DNA of 64,000 bases from Osedax fenrisi (Eukaryota > Annelida > Polychaeta > Sabellida > Siboglinidae). The DNA lies in contig OZ025242.1 in the NCBI GenBank assembly GCA_964019155.1, forward strand, positions 61,923,156 to 61,987,155. The letters are read 5' to 3'. Below, one piece after another: positions 22,249 to 35,158 of this stretch; within the stretch, counting starts at the first letter, position 1, and every line of letters starts with the position of its first letter. A program made the position numbers and the translations under genes. The notes under the pieces are model-generated. The model was not told where the DNA came from. It saw only the letters and a list, made by a program, of their open reading frames with translations, and ran no database searches.

Positions 22249-22950
22249 ATGTTTATCATCAATATATGTGTAAAATAGGTTTTATATTTATATAAAAAAG
22301 CTGACAATTTATTTCTAATATTTTTACATATATCTAACTTTAGTTTAAACTTTAAGAGATCTCGTAAATTCATTTTACAATACATAAATAATAATAATAT
22401 GAAAACTAAATATATTTGAATTTAAACATAAACACCCAGTGTTTGCGCATGACTTTCGCTAAATCTTTGAAACAAGCAAAGATTTTAAATATATTACTAG
22501 GAATCATTAACATTATAGTGAAGTCAAGGAAACCCCACTCAGCCAATATCTATTCTATGAATATAATGCACTAGAGATATAGAGATTCTCTCTAGTTCAA
22601 TGATTTAAACCATAGATATTAAGTAGGGTACCCCACTCTACTGTATATTTTTTTTTACTGTAACATTATGTTAAGTATTAGAACCAAATACAAAATATAA
22701 TTAAAAATGTTAAAAATGTTACTCTTGCTTATTAGAAGAATTAGAACAATTAGAATTCGAAGACAATCAATTATGTGAACGGTAATAAACTATAATTATA
22801 ATATAAATTATATATGATATTATATTACAATATATAAATAATTATAATTATAACATTATAGTAATGATACCTTTATAATATAGATTAAATATAGTATTAC
22901 CAATGAGTACTTCATGGTATTACTAAAGATATTATTCATAGCTATATAGT

Positions 22951-22991
22951 CACAGACTTTGAGGGGGGAAAGTCCCCCCTCAAAGTCTGTG
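22951..22991. repeat. Perfect 19 bp hairpin with G6/C6 runs
   Basis: CACAGACTTTGAGGGGGGA is followed by a three-base loop and its exact reverse complement. It is isolated in AT-rich DNA and has a GC content far from its surroundings. Confidence 0.9.
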
Positions 22992-23029
22992 AATATAGTA
23001 TTACCCAAAGACGTTATATATTAATACGT

Positions 23030-23036
<7 letters not shown>

Positions 23037-23083
<47 letters not shown>
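23037..23083. repeat. (TA)n microsatellite
   Basis: Uninterrupted TA dinucleotides. Confidence 0.85.
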
Positions 23084-23085
<2 letters not shown>

Positions 23086-23704
23086 AATATATAAATTATC
23101 TATTTTTTTAAATTATTTGTTGAGGTTAACCTCTACAATTGTATGAAATTTGAGGTATTTTTATGCTAATTGAAAAATAGCTCACGCAAAAATCATTAAA
23201 TTTACCACATGGAAATAATGTAATAAACATAATGATAATCAAAATAAAGAAGAAAAATATGTGTATATTATAGTGATACAAAAATGAAAGAACTAATTAT
23301 AAATGAAGAATAAACTTCAAAAAGAATAAGAACCTATGTACAGTTTGAAGATTTTGTAGTGTTAAGTAAGTAGATATAATAGCTGATATTCATATATTCG
23401 TGTATCTGAACTAAAATGAGTGTTGGTGATAATTAAGGATTGTTAATTTCAATCAAATATATGAAACCAGGTATTAAGAAATGTATAGCATATCAATAAT
23501 GTCATTCTAGTAATAACTAAAATAACTGTATATATATATTATACTATCTTAAATAATTGCAATAACATATTTATAAATTAATAGGAACAACATTTAAACA
23601 ACATTAACCTACATTAAAAATAACTGATGAAATAATTAAAATAAATATTTATTTTATGCAATCTTCTCTCTGCAAAATGATTTATATATTCAATATATCA
23701 TTAA

Positions 23705-24195
23705 GGGGATACCTCACATAACACGCAATTTGACAATTTCGTGTATAATTATATAGAAAAACATAGGTCCACTAAGAAAAATAGAACTAATATTCTATTC
23801 AATCAATTGACCTAATTGTTTTGTATTATATTCATAACATATACATGCATAGGAAAATAGAATTTTATTTTTAATATTATCATGTATTATATTATATATA
23901 TCTAAATTAAAAATTAGCAATAATAAAATTATGGTATTTCTATAATAATTATCATTTATTACAATGACTAGGTATACATTACCTACTATACATTTTATTA
24001 ATTATCTCTCTATTTTACTATTCACATAATTAAATTCTATATTAATCAAAAAAAATTAACATTATAATTATAATAGTTCTGAATTCATGTCTAATTTTTT
24101 TACAGATAATAAAAAAACTACAATAAGTATTATTATGGAATAAAATAAATATGAAAATAAATAAATTAGCATCACTTTCAATGTGCGGAATCCCC
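23705..24195. mobile_element. TTAA-type MITE (piggyBac-like ends)
   Basis: TTAA flanks both sides (23701-23704, 24196-24199). The left end GGGGATACCTCACAT and the reverse-complemented right end GGGGATTCCGCACAT match at 13 of 15 positions. The 491 bp interior is AT-rich with no transposase. TTAA duplication is characteristic of piggyBac-type (also some other) transposons; the superfamily is inferred. Confidence 0.75.
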
Positions 24196-24466
24196 TTAAG
24201 GGGGAAACCTTCGTAGAGTATACATATAAAATATAGGGGTAAATGGACTGCCTAAAGAGATCCTAATTACTGAGATAAATATAAAGTAATTTTTTTTTAA
24301 ATATATGTAGGAATAATATTCATATCTAATTTATATGAGCTAATGACTAGTATTAAATAATGAAAAATAAACTTAAAAACATATATATTTTTCACTGATT
24401 TTTTTATAGATTTGATTTTTATTATAATTATACCAAATCAATATATTTATTTTCAATAGTACCTAG

Positions 24467-24996
24467 TAGGGATATAAATGATGCCGAGATTTTGATGCCG
24501 AGCCGAGACTATTGGTTTTTGATGCCGAGCCGATACTTTTATTTTAGGAAAAAAAACGAGTCCATGTCGAGCCGAGACTCTAGCCAAACGAGCCCGAGCC
24601 GAACCGAGACTCTAGCCAAACGAGCCCGAGCCGAGTTGAGACTTTTACAAAACATTACCGAGTCGATATGATGCTTTTTTGAAATTATATTGTAATACTA
24701 ATTTTTATATATTTCACATTTACATCAATTTAAAAAAAATAATCTGCACCAACTTCGCGATTCAGTGAATAATAATGTAAATTTTATCTAATGGTGTAAA
24801 TAATACCGAGCTTTTTGATGCCGAGCCGAGACTTTTGGTTATTGATTCCGAGCCGAGATTTTCATTTTCGGAAAAAAAAAACGAGCCCGAGCCGAGCTGA
24901 GACTCTAACAAAACGAGCCCGAGCCGAGTTGAGATTTTAGGTAAATGAGACTGAGACTGCATCATTCTTTAGATTTGAGCATCATTTACATCACTA
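24467..24996. mobile_element. hAT-like MITE with internal CCGAGC repeats
   Basis: Left end TAGGGATATAAATGATGC and reverse-complemented right end TAGTGATGTAAATGATGC are inverted repeats. The flanks GTACCTAG (24459-24466) and GTACCTAA (24997-25004) agree at 7 of 8 bases, fitting the 8 bp duplication of hAT elements. The interior contains several copies of GATGCCGAGCCGAGAC and CGAGCCCGAGCCGAG. A 67-codon minus-strand frame at 24762-24965 is repeat-derived. Confidence 0.8.
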
Positions 24997-25169
24997 GTAC
25001 CTAATATCATTTATATAGTATGTATATAATCTGATAATATTATAACAATTTATCAAACGGTTCGAACGGTGGAATCTTCATTAACATTATAAAGTGTGTA
25101 AAATAAAATTCCGAGATATAAGATTTTAAATTTGTGTGCAATAAATATGAAATAATAATATGTATAAAC

Positions 25170-26400
25170 CCCTTTTAATGTTTATATAGGTGAAGATAGA
25201 GAGCCAGGGTTTTAATTATATTAAAGACAACGGAGTGTATTGTGAGCCAGTTATCAATGGTATTAATAGTAGATGAGAGGATGGCAAGTGCACATTTTTT
25301 ATTTTCTGTACATTTTACATAAAGTTGGATGTCGTTCGCATATGTATGGAAGAAAACTGGATAATTCGAGATAAGAAGGGGAATTATTTAAATATTGAAA
25401 GATCAATTAGTGAGAGGATTATGCCATTTTTATTATAAATATTATTATATCTTCGCTAGTACGGTTTCTGTTGATTTGGAAGGAAGATATACGCTTTGTA
25501 AGATGTGATAGATTTTGTGTGATATTAAATAATAAGTTAGTTGTTTCGCGGCGATTTGTTCCAAAGTTTTGGAAAATATCGACAGGTTTGATATCGGCCT
25601 CTGAGGGTCAATATTTGGTTTTTTAAGGAGAGGTGTAATGAGTACATGTTTATAGGATGTTGGAAAAGTGCCGGATTCGAGGGATTCGCAGAATATATTA
25701 TCTAGAGGGATACTGAGGGATTCAGTGATTTAGTGTAGAAGGGAAAGAGTAATAGGGTCAAGAGGAGATGAACTTTTAGTTGCTTTAAGGAGTGTGCCTA
25801 TATATGATATGGAAAGGACTGTAAATGCATTGAGTGAGTGAGTTGGCGAGGTGGGGTTATTAAAGAGCTATATGGTGGAGATTGCAGAGAGTATTTGTGA
25901 GATTTTGATGGAAGTAATCATCGACAATTGACGATAAGGTGTCTATTGATAAGTCGGGGAAAGTTTTCTTTTTATTTCGCCCAAGGAGTTTCGAGAATAT
26001 GGTGACAGTTTTGTTTGATCTGATGAGCATGATTCTAGAGAGGCAGTAATGTAGAGCGATTTTGCATTTAGGAGATCTCGTTTATGTTTGGACTAAGTCA
26101 GTTGATTAATCGCGAGTATAGAATCCGATTTTGTTTTTATCTATTCATTTTCAAGTGTACGCAATTTACGCTTTTGTTTAAGTAGTGTCAAGGTATACAA
26201 GGAGGTGTCGAGTCTAAGGATATATTTGTTGATAATGATTGGAGCGTGGGAATCAAGGGTAGTAGAAATAGCGGTAAATAATTCTTCGGAGGAGTTATAT
26301 GGGAAGGATAGGAAGTCTCTGATTGTGTAGAAGGGGATTGTTGTATGTGAAGGGTCAGGTTTGTAGAAGTGGTTGTTCAAGGCATATGTTTATTTTTTTG
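25170..26400 (-). pseudogene. Decayed LINE reverse transcriptase (CR1/L2/Jockey-like)
   Basis: Minus-strand translation gives, across several frames and stops, a recognisable non-LTR series: an endonuclease end with DSHAPI (in the open stretch 26141-26380), a segment with GTFPTSYKHVLITPLLK, a palm motif YANDIQLY in place of YADD, then a stretch containing DNWLT. Spacing is right for RT domains 0-7 but the reading frame is broken many times and the catalytic YADD is degraded, so it is dead. Clade assignment is tentative. Confidence 0.65.
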
Positions 26401-26827
26401 GAATTTTGGAATTGAAGGTCATTGTGAGGGGGATGGGGAAGAGTTTTAAATTGGTGAAGGAAACGGAGTAGGAATTTATGATGGGGTGATTTTGTAGAGT
26501 AAGTAATAGTAGTTTCTATATCTTCATTATAATTATTATATACATATAGTAAGCTATTATGTTGAGTATGATTATATGTGTCTGTATGTTTGGATACATT
26601 TGTTGTATTATTAATGGATTATTGCTGTTTATCGCATATTAATACATGTGCGATTATTAAAGAGTTTGCTCCAATGCTTAATAAAAGGAAGGGTGGGGTT
26701 AAGAGATATGTTTTCCAATTAACTTATTTGTTATGGTAGTGACGTAATTCGTAGTTGTTTGTTTCAATGTTGAATACCTATTTGACTTTAGAGTTGTACA
26801 GAAGATTATTTATTATGGCGAATAAGA

Positions 26828-27286
26828 TTACCGGACTAGGAAAGCCGACTTTGATGAGGGAGATGTTGTATATGTGATAGGTTTAGAGTATTTGTTTGGA
26901 ATTGTAATGTTGTGAGATTGGTTTAAATTATTTATGAAATTTGGTTTAGTTTTAGAAATTTTTAGGGAGAGTAAGGAAGGAATGTGTTTATTCAGTGGAT
27001 ATTTAATTGATGTGATTAATCTAGAGGGTGATGGTTGAATGGGCTTAGTCCTATTTAATTTAATAAGTTCTTTTATGATCTTAATGTTATTTATTTGTTG
27101 ATTTTTTAAGTCAGTAATGCTGTCCATAATATAATTTAAAGTGTGGGTTTGGGAGATTGGTTCATCTATGTTGATATCGTTATTAGGTTGTGGTGGTGTT
27201 TGTGTTGCGATGTATAGTGGTAGTAACAGCGTATTATTAAATGTAATACATTTGGGAAATATGTATAAGAATGAAGGAGAAAGCAT
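26828..27286 (-). pseudogene. Probable ORF1 remnant of the same LINE
   Basis: A 152-codon minus-strand frame, polar, Asn/Ile/Lys/Ser-rich, with a possible short helical stretch SITDLKNQQINNIKIIKELI. It lies upstream of the RT remnant in the same orientation, where ORF1 is expected. No zinc finger or other domain is visible, so this rests on position. Confidence 0.35.
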
Positions 27287-27289
27287 GAG

Positions 27290-27930
27290 TATATATTAAA
27301 AGTAATATTCCATTTAAATATTAATGAATTATTATCTTTTAGGTATTTATAGTGTACATATATAAAAGTTAACAAAGTTAGTTTATGTGTTATTTATAAT
27401 AGATTCTAAGAGATTACCTGATGCATTGGTATTGGCCATTATATAGTTTATGACTGGAAATGTAACTAATTTATGATTTATAGGAAGTTGAGTTTGTTTA
27501 ATTCAGTGATTAATAAAGATCAATAAATAGAACATATTAATAGAGAAAATGTATACACCATATATAATAGAATGTACAAAATATTAGTATTAACAATTCA
27601 GTGATTTAAAAAAAAATTTATTTGTAGATTTGAATAATATATATAAAAACCCAAATATTCTACTAAGAAAAAAAATACGAAGAGATAATGCAATAAAGAT
27701 ACAAAATGAAACATAAATCAATATAAAATTATAAATTTCTGTTAAAAAAAATATGTTTTTCAAAACAGATTTTGTTTATTTTATTTTTACAAGATAAAAT
27801 AGATAGGGGATATGCACCTCACCGTCGAACACCCATTGTAACAAGACATCTATCCGATGAATTACCACACCATTTAATATAGATTATTTGATTTCTACCA
27901 GTAATTAACAACATTTATTATGTAGGAATA
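27290..27930. other. AT-rich DNA between LINE fragments
   Basis: No gene or repeat boundary supported. Confidence 0.4.
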
Positions 27931-28113
27931 TTATAAAGGAATATTATTATATTTTAATCTTTGAATTAATATATGATTAATGTTATCAAAAGCTTCAGAT
28001 GCATCTAAAAATGATAAGAATATATAAGTATTATTTCTATTATAATATAAGTAATAAGTATTTATTAAGGACAAAAACACACATTTCAGTACCATGCTTT
28101 TTTTCCAGGACAC
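27931..28113 (-). pseudogene. LINE RT fragment (motif A region)
   Basis: The minus-strand frame reads FLDASEAFDNINHILIQRLK, matching the FLDxSKAFDxVNHxxL block around the first catalytic Asp of CR1/Jockey-group reverse transcriptases; the preceding VLKCVFLSLI segment also fits. It is an isolated fragment of about 60 codons. Confidence 0.7.
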
Positions 28114-28116
28114 ATA

Positions 28117-28347
28117 TATATAGAATATATTTACAGAATTTTGCCAATTATTTGTTATGTATTTTATAAATATGTGCTATTCTTTCTATATATTCGATAC
28201 ATATTTGTTATTTTGTAACTTACTTTTTACACAATAGAAAATTGTAATTTTTGGGAAAGCACGATAATAAATATATATATTAAGTTATTATTAATAACCC
28301 CCCATAACTGTAATTAGTTATTAGTAGTGGTAATAACCATATATGGT
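28117..28347. repeat. Dispersed repeat, copy 1
   Basis: About 230 bp share clear similarity with 46405-46612, including ATTTACAGAATTTTGC, TACTTTTTACAC and GAAAGCACGATAATAAATAT. No terminal repeats or frame; family not recognised. Confidence 0.6.
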
Positions 28348-28350
28348 TAG

Positions 28351-28352
<2 letters not shown>

Positions 28353-28410
<58 letters not shown>
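28353..28410. repeat. (TA)n microsatellite
   Basis: Uninterrupted TA dinucleotides directly after the dispersed repeat. Confidence 0.85.
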
Positions 28411-28415
<5 letters not shown>

Positions 28416-28470
28416 CATTATAATAATACGTTAATTTCAATAGTCCATGGACTAACAATATCAGAAGTAA

Positions 28471-28670
28471 TCGGGTTATCTGAAGTATTCATTTTATCAA
28501 CATATCTAAATAATGATTATAAAAAATCAATAAATAAACAATACAATGTATATATATAGTATCGTTTATTTATTGATTTGTTATTATTATATAATAATTA
28601 TTAATAAATATTAATATATATCAATTATTTAGATATGTTGATACAATGAATACCTACTTCAGATGGCCCT
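28471..28670. repeat. Foldback MITE, about 200 bp
   Basis: The outer 60 bp are inverted: ATCTGAAGTA...TATCAACATATCTAAATAAT on the left is mirrored on the right, with a few mismatches, around an AT-rich centre that is itself partly palindromic. Exact ends and target duplication were not settled. Confidence 0.7.
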
Positions 28671-29790
28671 GTTAATTTTGAAATTACTGAAATTTTACTT
28701 GCAATTTTAGTATTATTAAAATATTAAATAAACTATATTGTAACATATGTTACATATTTATTTTATTCATTTTAGGCAAAATGTATATAAAAATGAAAAT
28801 GTTCCTGATATTGAAAACCAATCGAGGTAATTTGTCATGATTTTCAATATATTTGTTACCACTTTATATAGCTTTATATACCACACCTATAGTTATATTA
28901 TACCCTATTAACCATATTGGTCATATATTGAATACCAAATTAAAAAATATGGTAGATATATATCAAAAATATATCAAAAAGCGAACATACTCTTATTATA
29001 CCAACATTATATTCTGATATAATTTGAATATATTACCAATAGTTAGTAATGCGATATTATGAAATTATAATGTAAAATCTATTAATATATATTATAATAT
29101 ATATATGGATTTAATGGATGCATTTTCTGGCTCCAAATGTTACCAGTGTATATACTATTGGAGAAATTATATTCCCTACGGTTTTGTCCTTGATGAACCC
29201 ACATTCGGAAAGTTGATATACTATGGGTGTTTATGCTTTATGAGTTGATGATTTATTTTGATAATTGAATTTTTTACTCTAGTTATTGTTCTACTATTTC
29301 TTGTTTTTAATGATATTCCTATATAATTTTTTCTCCTCGTAATCATAAATGGGTGAAAGACTTGATAAACTCTGCTTTTTCCTTCACCCAGTCAATTGCC
29401 AAATCTGATTTTATTATTTTTTACTACTATATAGAGTACGTTATAACACAATTGTTATGCTACCAGTTATAATACAATTAAAAAAAATATATATGGCTGT
29501 AGCCATCATATACATCCAGGTTTGATAAACAAATGTTCGATTATGATTCAGAACAGGTAATTATAAGAATATTTATTTTAAATATATACCATAACAATTT
29601 TTTTATCAATAATCTATATTATTACTTAATATATTAAAGGCACTATTAGCACGCCAGATGTAGTTTAAAGGATAAGTTTATAAATTCAAAAAACGGAATG
29701 ATAGGTTATACAAAAATATAAAGAAATGAAATGTACCTCTGTAAAAACAAATATTATAATTAACAAAATTATTGGGGATTAATAAATTGT
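28671..29790. other. AT-rich intergenic DNA
   Basis: About 1.1 kb with no supported gene, element end or array. Confidence 0.45.
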
Positions 29791-29929
29791 AATAAAATTA
29801 AGGGGTGTAAGGGGTGCTGGTGAAAATGTAAAACCTAGACCCAGTACCCAACTCTATCAGCAGGCTCCGTGTGCCACACCCTGGAAACTACGTTTAGAAG
29901 ACTAATGCTGTGGGGGATTTCAGAGAGGA

Positions 29930-31059
29930 ATGGGCTCCGCTGATCTTATCTGCCCAAGATACGCAAATATGATTTCAAATACAATTACAAAGAACATGCC
30001 GGCTCGGACGTCGCCCGGGTTAAAAAGGTCCGCGTCATTTATCGCTCATCAGGATAATAACGAAAAGTTAGCTACTGAGGAATATAAGATTAAGACAAGA
30101 AGAAACGAGACGTACATAGGTACATGGAATGTACGAACTCTGCGAGAAGATGGTAAACTTGAAGAACTTACTCATGAATTGGACAGATACAGGTGGAATG
30201 TGTTAGGATTGAGTGAGGTACGTAAACGTGGAGTGAACGAAATTCAGACAAGAGAAGGCCATAAATTGTACTATATTGGAAACGATAAGAAACATATTAA
30301 TGGTGTGGGTTTTGTGATACACAGTGAGATAACACGAATGGTCATGTGCTTCAACCCAATAAATGAAAGGTTAGCGACTATAAGATTACAGGCAACCCCG
30401 TTTATTACATATCAATAATCCAAGTATATGCCCCGACAACCGATCATACAGATGAAGAAACTGAATTATTCTACAACGAGTTACAAGACTCCATCTCAAA
30501 AATGTCAAAGAAAGATATACTGGTGATTCAAGGTGACTGGAATGCAAAAATTGGTAAGGATGCAATAACAGACTGAGGAAGAACCTCCGGGAAATTTTGC
30601 AATTCAACAACAAACGAGAGAGGTTATCGACTCCTGGAATTTGCAAAAACAAATGATCTCATAGTAGCAAATACATTTGGTCCCCATAAAAAATCAAGAA
30701 TACAAACCTGGCATAGTCCTGGTGGATTATATCATAATCAAATTGATTATATCCTAGTCAGTAAACGTTTTACTACAAGCGTGAATATAAACAAGACTCG
30801 ATCATTCCCTGGATCAGACATAGGTAGTGATCACGATATGGTTATGATGATATTTTGTCTTCGCCTGAAAAATCCAAAGAAAGAAAAATTCACTCGAAAT
30901 AAATTTAATCTTGAGAAACTTAAAAACCCAGATATTGAAAAACTGTTTAAACATAGAATTGATGAAAAGTTATCAGCACAACATTTAATAAAAATATTCA
31001 ACAACGAAGAGATATTACAAAAAATGAATAAAACACTGATACAGCCACTGAAATTCTAG
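29930..31059 (+). pseudogene. RTE endonuclease domain (broken)
   Basis: The frame at 29930-30418 contains GTWNVRTLREDGKLEEL and LGLSEVRKRG, the N-terminal half of an exonuclease-endonuclease-phosphatase domain that nicks target DNA. It stops at 30416-30418. GDWNAKIG follows at about 30535 and GSDHDMV at about 30830 in other frames, so key motifs remain but in pieces. The domain ends near 30860. Confidence 0.8.
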
Positions 31060-32975
31060 GTAAACATAGAGAGAAAAAGAAAAACTGGATCACTGAAGAA
31101 CTGATGGATATGTGTGACTTAAGAAGAGAACTGAAAAAGACAAAATTCCTATCAGGAAGTATTTACAAGCTGGTTAACACTCAAATAAAAAGAGAGATGA
31201 AGAAAGCTTAGGAAAATTGGATTAACCAGAAATGTATAGACATTGGTGACTGTTAAACCAGGAATAACACCAAGAGAGCCAAATTGTCAAAGACCTAACT
31301 AAACCGAAGGATAATGCCGCTGTAAATATACAGGATAAACATGGCAAATGTATCACTGATAAAATGGATGTTAGGAAAAGATGGACATAATACTGTTCAG
31401 AACTGTATTCACATAACGCTGAAGGAGATGATGCAGTGCTCGCCGTGAATTAACCTACAGACCAAGATAGCTTCCCTATTCTGGAAAGTGAAGTGGAAGC
31501 TGCTATACGTGCACTAAAGATCGGTAAATCACCTGGTGTTGACAACATACCCGCTGAACTTCTTAAATCAGGCGGTGACATACTAAAAAAGTTGCTTACG
31601 GATATCTGTAATAAAATATGGGAAATCGGAATATGGCCATCTGAATGAACAAAGTCACTGATAATAAGTCTATATAAGAAAGGAAGCAAACAGAAATCAC
31701 ACGCGAGTAAAATTATGCTAAAGATAATTCTACACAGGCTACAGCACATTACTGAAGAATTTATTTCCGAAGAACAAGCTGGTTTTCGAAAAGACCGAAG
31801 TACAAGTGAACAAATATTCAACCTTAGAATCATATCGGAAAAATATGCCTAACATAACAAACCGCTATTTCATGTATTTATAGACTTCAAAAAAGCATTT
31901 GATAGAGTCTGGCATGAAGCATTGTGGTCATTGATTTCCACAAAGATTTAATATCAACTTAAAATTAATAGAAGCTATACAATGTCTATATAGTAAAGCT
32001 GGAAGTGCTGTTTACTCGGACGGACAAATTGATGAATGGTTCCACATAACAACTGGAGTGAGACAAGGTTGTTTACTGTCACCCACACTCTTCAACATCA
32101 TGCTGGAATAAATAATGAATGATGCATTAGAAAATCATATAGGTACAGTAAATATCGGAGGTAAAATAATTACAAATCTAAGATTTGCGGATGACATAGA
32201 CGGACTAGCAGGTAGTGAATCCGAGATATCCAATCTAATAAAAAAGATTGACAGTACATCGCGTACATATGGAATGGAGATTAATGCTACGAAAACTCAA
32301 ATTAAGACTAATTCTGTAGGTAATTTCACATCCGAAATAAAGATAAACAACGATACACTCACAATAGTTGAAAAATTTAAATACTTAGGTGCAATTATAG
32401 ACGATAAAGGTTCCAAATCTGAAATAATAGCTAGAACAGGTCAGACAATAACTGCATTATCAAAACTAAATGTTATATGGTACGACAAATCACTTCAACT
32501 GAAACTAAAAATTCGACTTATGCAATCGCTAGTAAACTCAATATTCCTCTATGCGTGCGAAACGTTGACGCTAACAAAGGAGTTACAAGGACGTATTAGA
32601 GCATTGGAAATGAGATTTTTAAGAAGGCTAATGAACATATCATACCGAGACAAGATAACCAATATTGAGGTACGGAGTCGAGTTGTTAAAGAAATTGGCA
32701 AACACTCGGAATTGCTGGCGATGGTCATTGCAAAGAAGTTGAGGTGGTTTGGTCATGTAGCATGATCAAACTCTATGTCTAATACTATTTTTCAAGGATC
32801 CATTGAAGGTAAAAGAAGAAGAGGATGGCCAAGGACACAATGTCAAGATAATATCGTTGAATGGACTAGTCTTGGAATAGAAAAATCGATGCGAGCGACC
32901 CGGGATAGAGACCGATGGAAACGTATTATATTGAAGTCAACTGCGCCCCTACGGCATCCAAATGCTATGGGATAG
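31060..32975 (+). pseudogene. RTE reverse transcriptase domain (broken)
   Basis: The finger region SPGVDNIPAELLKSGG (about 31528-31575), the GVRQGCLLSP-type block (about 32055-32085) and the catalytic FADDIDGL (about 32185) are recognisable. From 32115 to 32765 the frame is open for 216 codons, including YACETLTLTKELQGRIRALE; a stop then separates the last 66 codons (32775-32975) with RRGWPRTQCQDNI and the C-terminal RDRWK. Stops also interrupt the 31.2-32.1 kb part. The catalytic aspartates of FADD are intact. Confidence 0.82.
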
Positions 32976-32996
32976 GTAAAGGTAAAATAAAATTAA

Positions 32997-34610
32997 AACT
33001 AATAGAGTGGATATTGTTAACATTTAGTTCCAATTTTTACTAATTATTCAAAATTGCATAGTTTATATTTAAAAAAATAATATCGAAAAGTGAAAACAAA
33101 TGAAAATATTATTAAATAAATTATTTAAGTTAACTTTCTATATAATAATTCTTATTTTAAAATATATGATTATCGAACATAAATTAATATCTGAGATTAT
33201 TGAAGAATTTCCATTCCTAAGATAATGTGATGGTATGCATATATTACAATTATTCATAATATTATTAAATTATAATAATGTGTATATTATGTACACATTA
33301 TTATAGATATTATAGATATTAGAAGAGTATATCAATTGATTAATCTAACAGAACAAAACCCAGTTGAGGAATATATGGCTAACATTGAGATATATTTAAA
33401 TTTGAAAGTGTATAATATTATAAATATAAACAATATTAAAAAAAGTGTCCAGAAATATATTATTTTAAATTGATAGGTAAATTAATAAATAAATTTAATA
33501 TAATATATATTATTATTATTTAATTACCATATTTTATTAAACCATTTACGTTTAATAAATTTATAAAATTAAACCTATTGTTATATTTTAAAACTAATAA
33601 AATAATTTTGTAGATTATGAATCTTGTTTACGAATTTGATATATACCATATTTACTCAATGATCATTTACTATTATATTTTACTGGAGTTCAAGATAACT
33701 GTGAAGCTCCATATATTGTTATCAATTATAATAATAATTATGATATTATTTAAAAAAATATGAAATAAAAATGATCTTCCCTATTATATGCACATCTTAT
33801 ATTATTATGTTAACACTATTCCTTTGATATAGGATACCCTAAACATAATAATAAATCTGTAAGAACTTTTTATATAAAACATAATGGTTAATCACCAATA
33901 TTCATGTAACAAAAATATAAATGTTGTAAGATTATTTACATATGATCATATGATATTAAATTAATATTATTTTTTTTGTATTTGTATATGTATATTTTAT
34001 ATTATGATTTATATATATATATTTCATAAATGTTATATGTATACATATGTATATATACCTATATAGTATAATATTTCAATTTACTCTTTTATATACCACA
34101 CATTACATTTATATTCTGAACTAGTCTATTTAGTTTTGTAACATGAATACTAATTAATAAATGTATATAAATCCATTAATAATAACGTTAAAGTCAAAAT
34201 TAAAAGAGCTATATTATAAAACTATATATATTCTATAAAATTTTAAAATATGAAATTATAACATCAACTATTCATTGATATATTACAATTTTACCAAGTC
34301 ATACAATATATCATCCAATACTCCCTTCCGTCCCCTACAGAGTCATCCAATGAACCCTTTATTTGAGTCTATAGAACCTTTATTTCTAACAGTGTAGGTG
34401 AGTTGAATAATATAATTTTCAAATTTATAAATGGGTTAATTGACCCATATTGAGAAAATAATGTAGGTAATTTAGACCCATTTTTGTTAGATAATATAGG
34501 TCTCTTGACTTATATTGAAAAATTTTGGTTAAAACTCACAATATCTCTTTGATCCACATATTGCTATAATATTGGTCAATTAACCCATTTATTTTTCTCA
34601 GTGTATAATC
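32997..34610. other. AT-rich intergenic DNA
   Basis: About 1.6 kb. Phrases related to GTGTAGGT and GACCCAT recur between 34380 and 34600, suggesting an old degenerate repeat. No gene supported. Confidence 0.4.
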
Positions 34611-34887
34611 TATGTTTTTTAAATCTATTAATGTCACTTAATTATCTACTAAATTTTAAAATACAATAGATATATAATATCTATATACACCTATTACTAT
34701 TTTTAAATAATTATTAATGTAATGTCCTACTTTTTATACTTATTTTATTTAATCGTTCTTTATCATATGTTATTTTTATATTTATTTTCCGTTTAGTGAT
34801 CGAATTTTATTATTACATTGTTTATTTGATACTTGATTTCGCCAGCACAATGCGTCATTAAAATAAATTAAAATTAAACAAAGAACA

Positions 34888-34895
34888 TGACGTCA
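34888..34895. promoter_or_regulatory. CRE-like site TGACGTCA, copy 1 promoter
   Basis: The perfect palindrome TGACGTCA lies about 270 bp upstream of the TATA box. Such sites bind CREB/ATF bZIP factors. The equivalent position in copy 2 reads TGAGTCA. Function is inferred from the match only. Confidence 0.4.
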
Positions 34896-35158
34896 TTACT
34901 AATTCTCACTAATTCTCGTCACACTAATTGTCGATTAGACGCTCTAGCGAACTTAATTCGTTGTCTCTTATTTCATATAGCTTATAGTTTACGAAGATGA
35001 ACGGGCATTGCTCTCTAAGGTTTATAGGTGTGGTTCATGTTTCGTGATTTGAGATCATAACAATTAACGTTACGTAACCCAACCCGAACTGGAAGCCCCG
35101 TACGAGGTGTTACACACGTGTTCTACGGCTATAAGAGGGGTACACGAGCGACGAGATC

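Larger units (their letters stand above)
29802..32985 (+). mobile_element. Full-length RTE-type LINE, inactivated
   Basis: A 3.18 kb insertion bounded by the 11 bp direct repeat AATAAAATTAA (29791-29801 and 32986-32996). In order it shows a GC-richer 5' region, an apurinic-type endonuclease (GTWNVRTL, SEVR, GDWNAKIG, GSDHD), a reverse transcriptase (SPGVDNIPAELLKSGG, FADDIDGL) and the C-terminal RRGWPRTQ block, ending in a (GGTAAA)-type tail. The length, single ORF order and simple-repeat tail are typical of RTE elements. Several in-frame stops and frame changes break the ORF, so this copy is not autonomous. Confidence 0.85.

Noticed and set aside
22455..22495. Inverted CAAAGATTT motifs resembling ends of the 7 bp-duplication MITE
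   Set aside because: Only 9-10 bases match, the orientation is outward-facing, and no flanking duplication was seen.
24762..24965. 67-codon minus-strand ORF rich in Ser, Gly and Leu
   Set aside because: Produced by the CCGAGC repeats of the hAT MITE.
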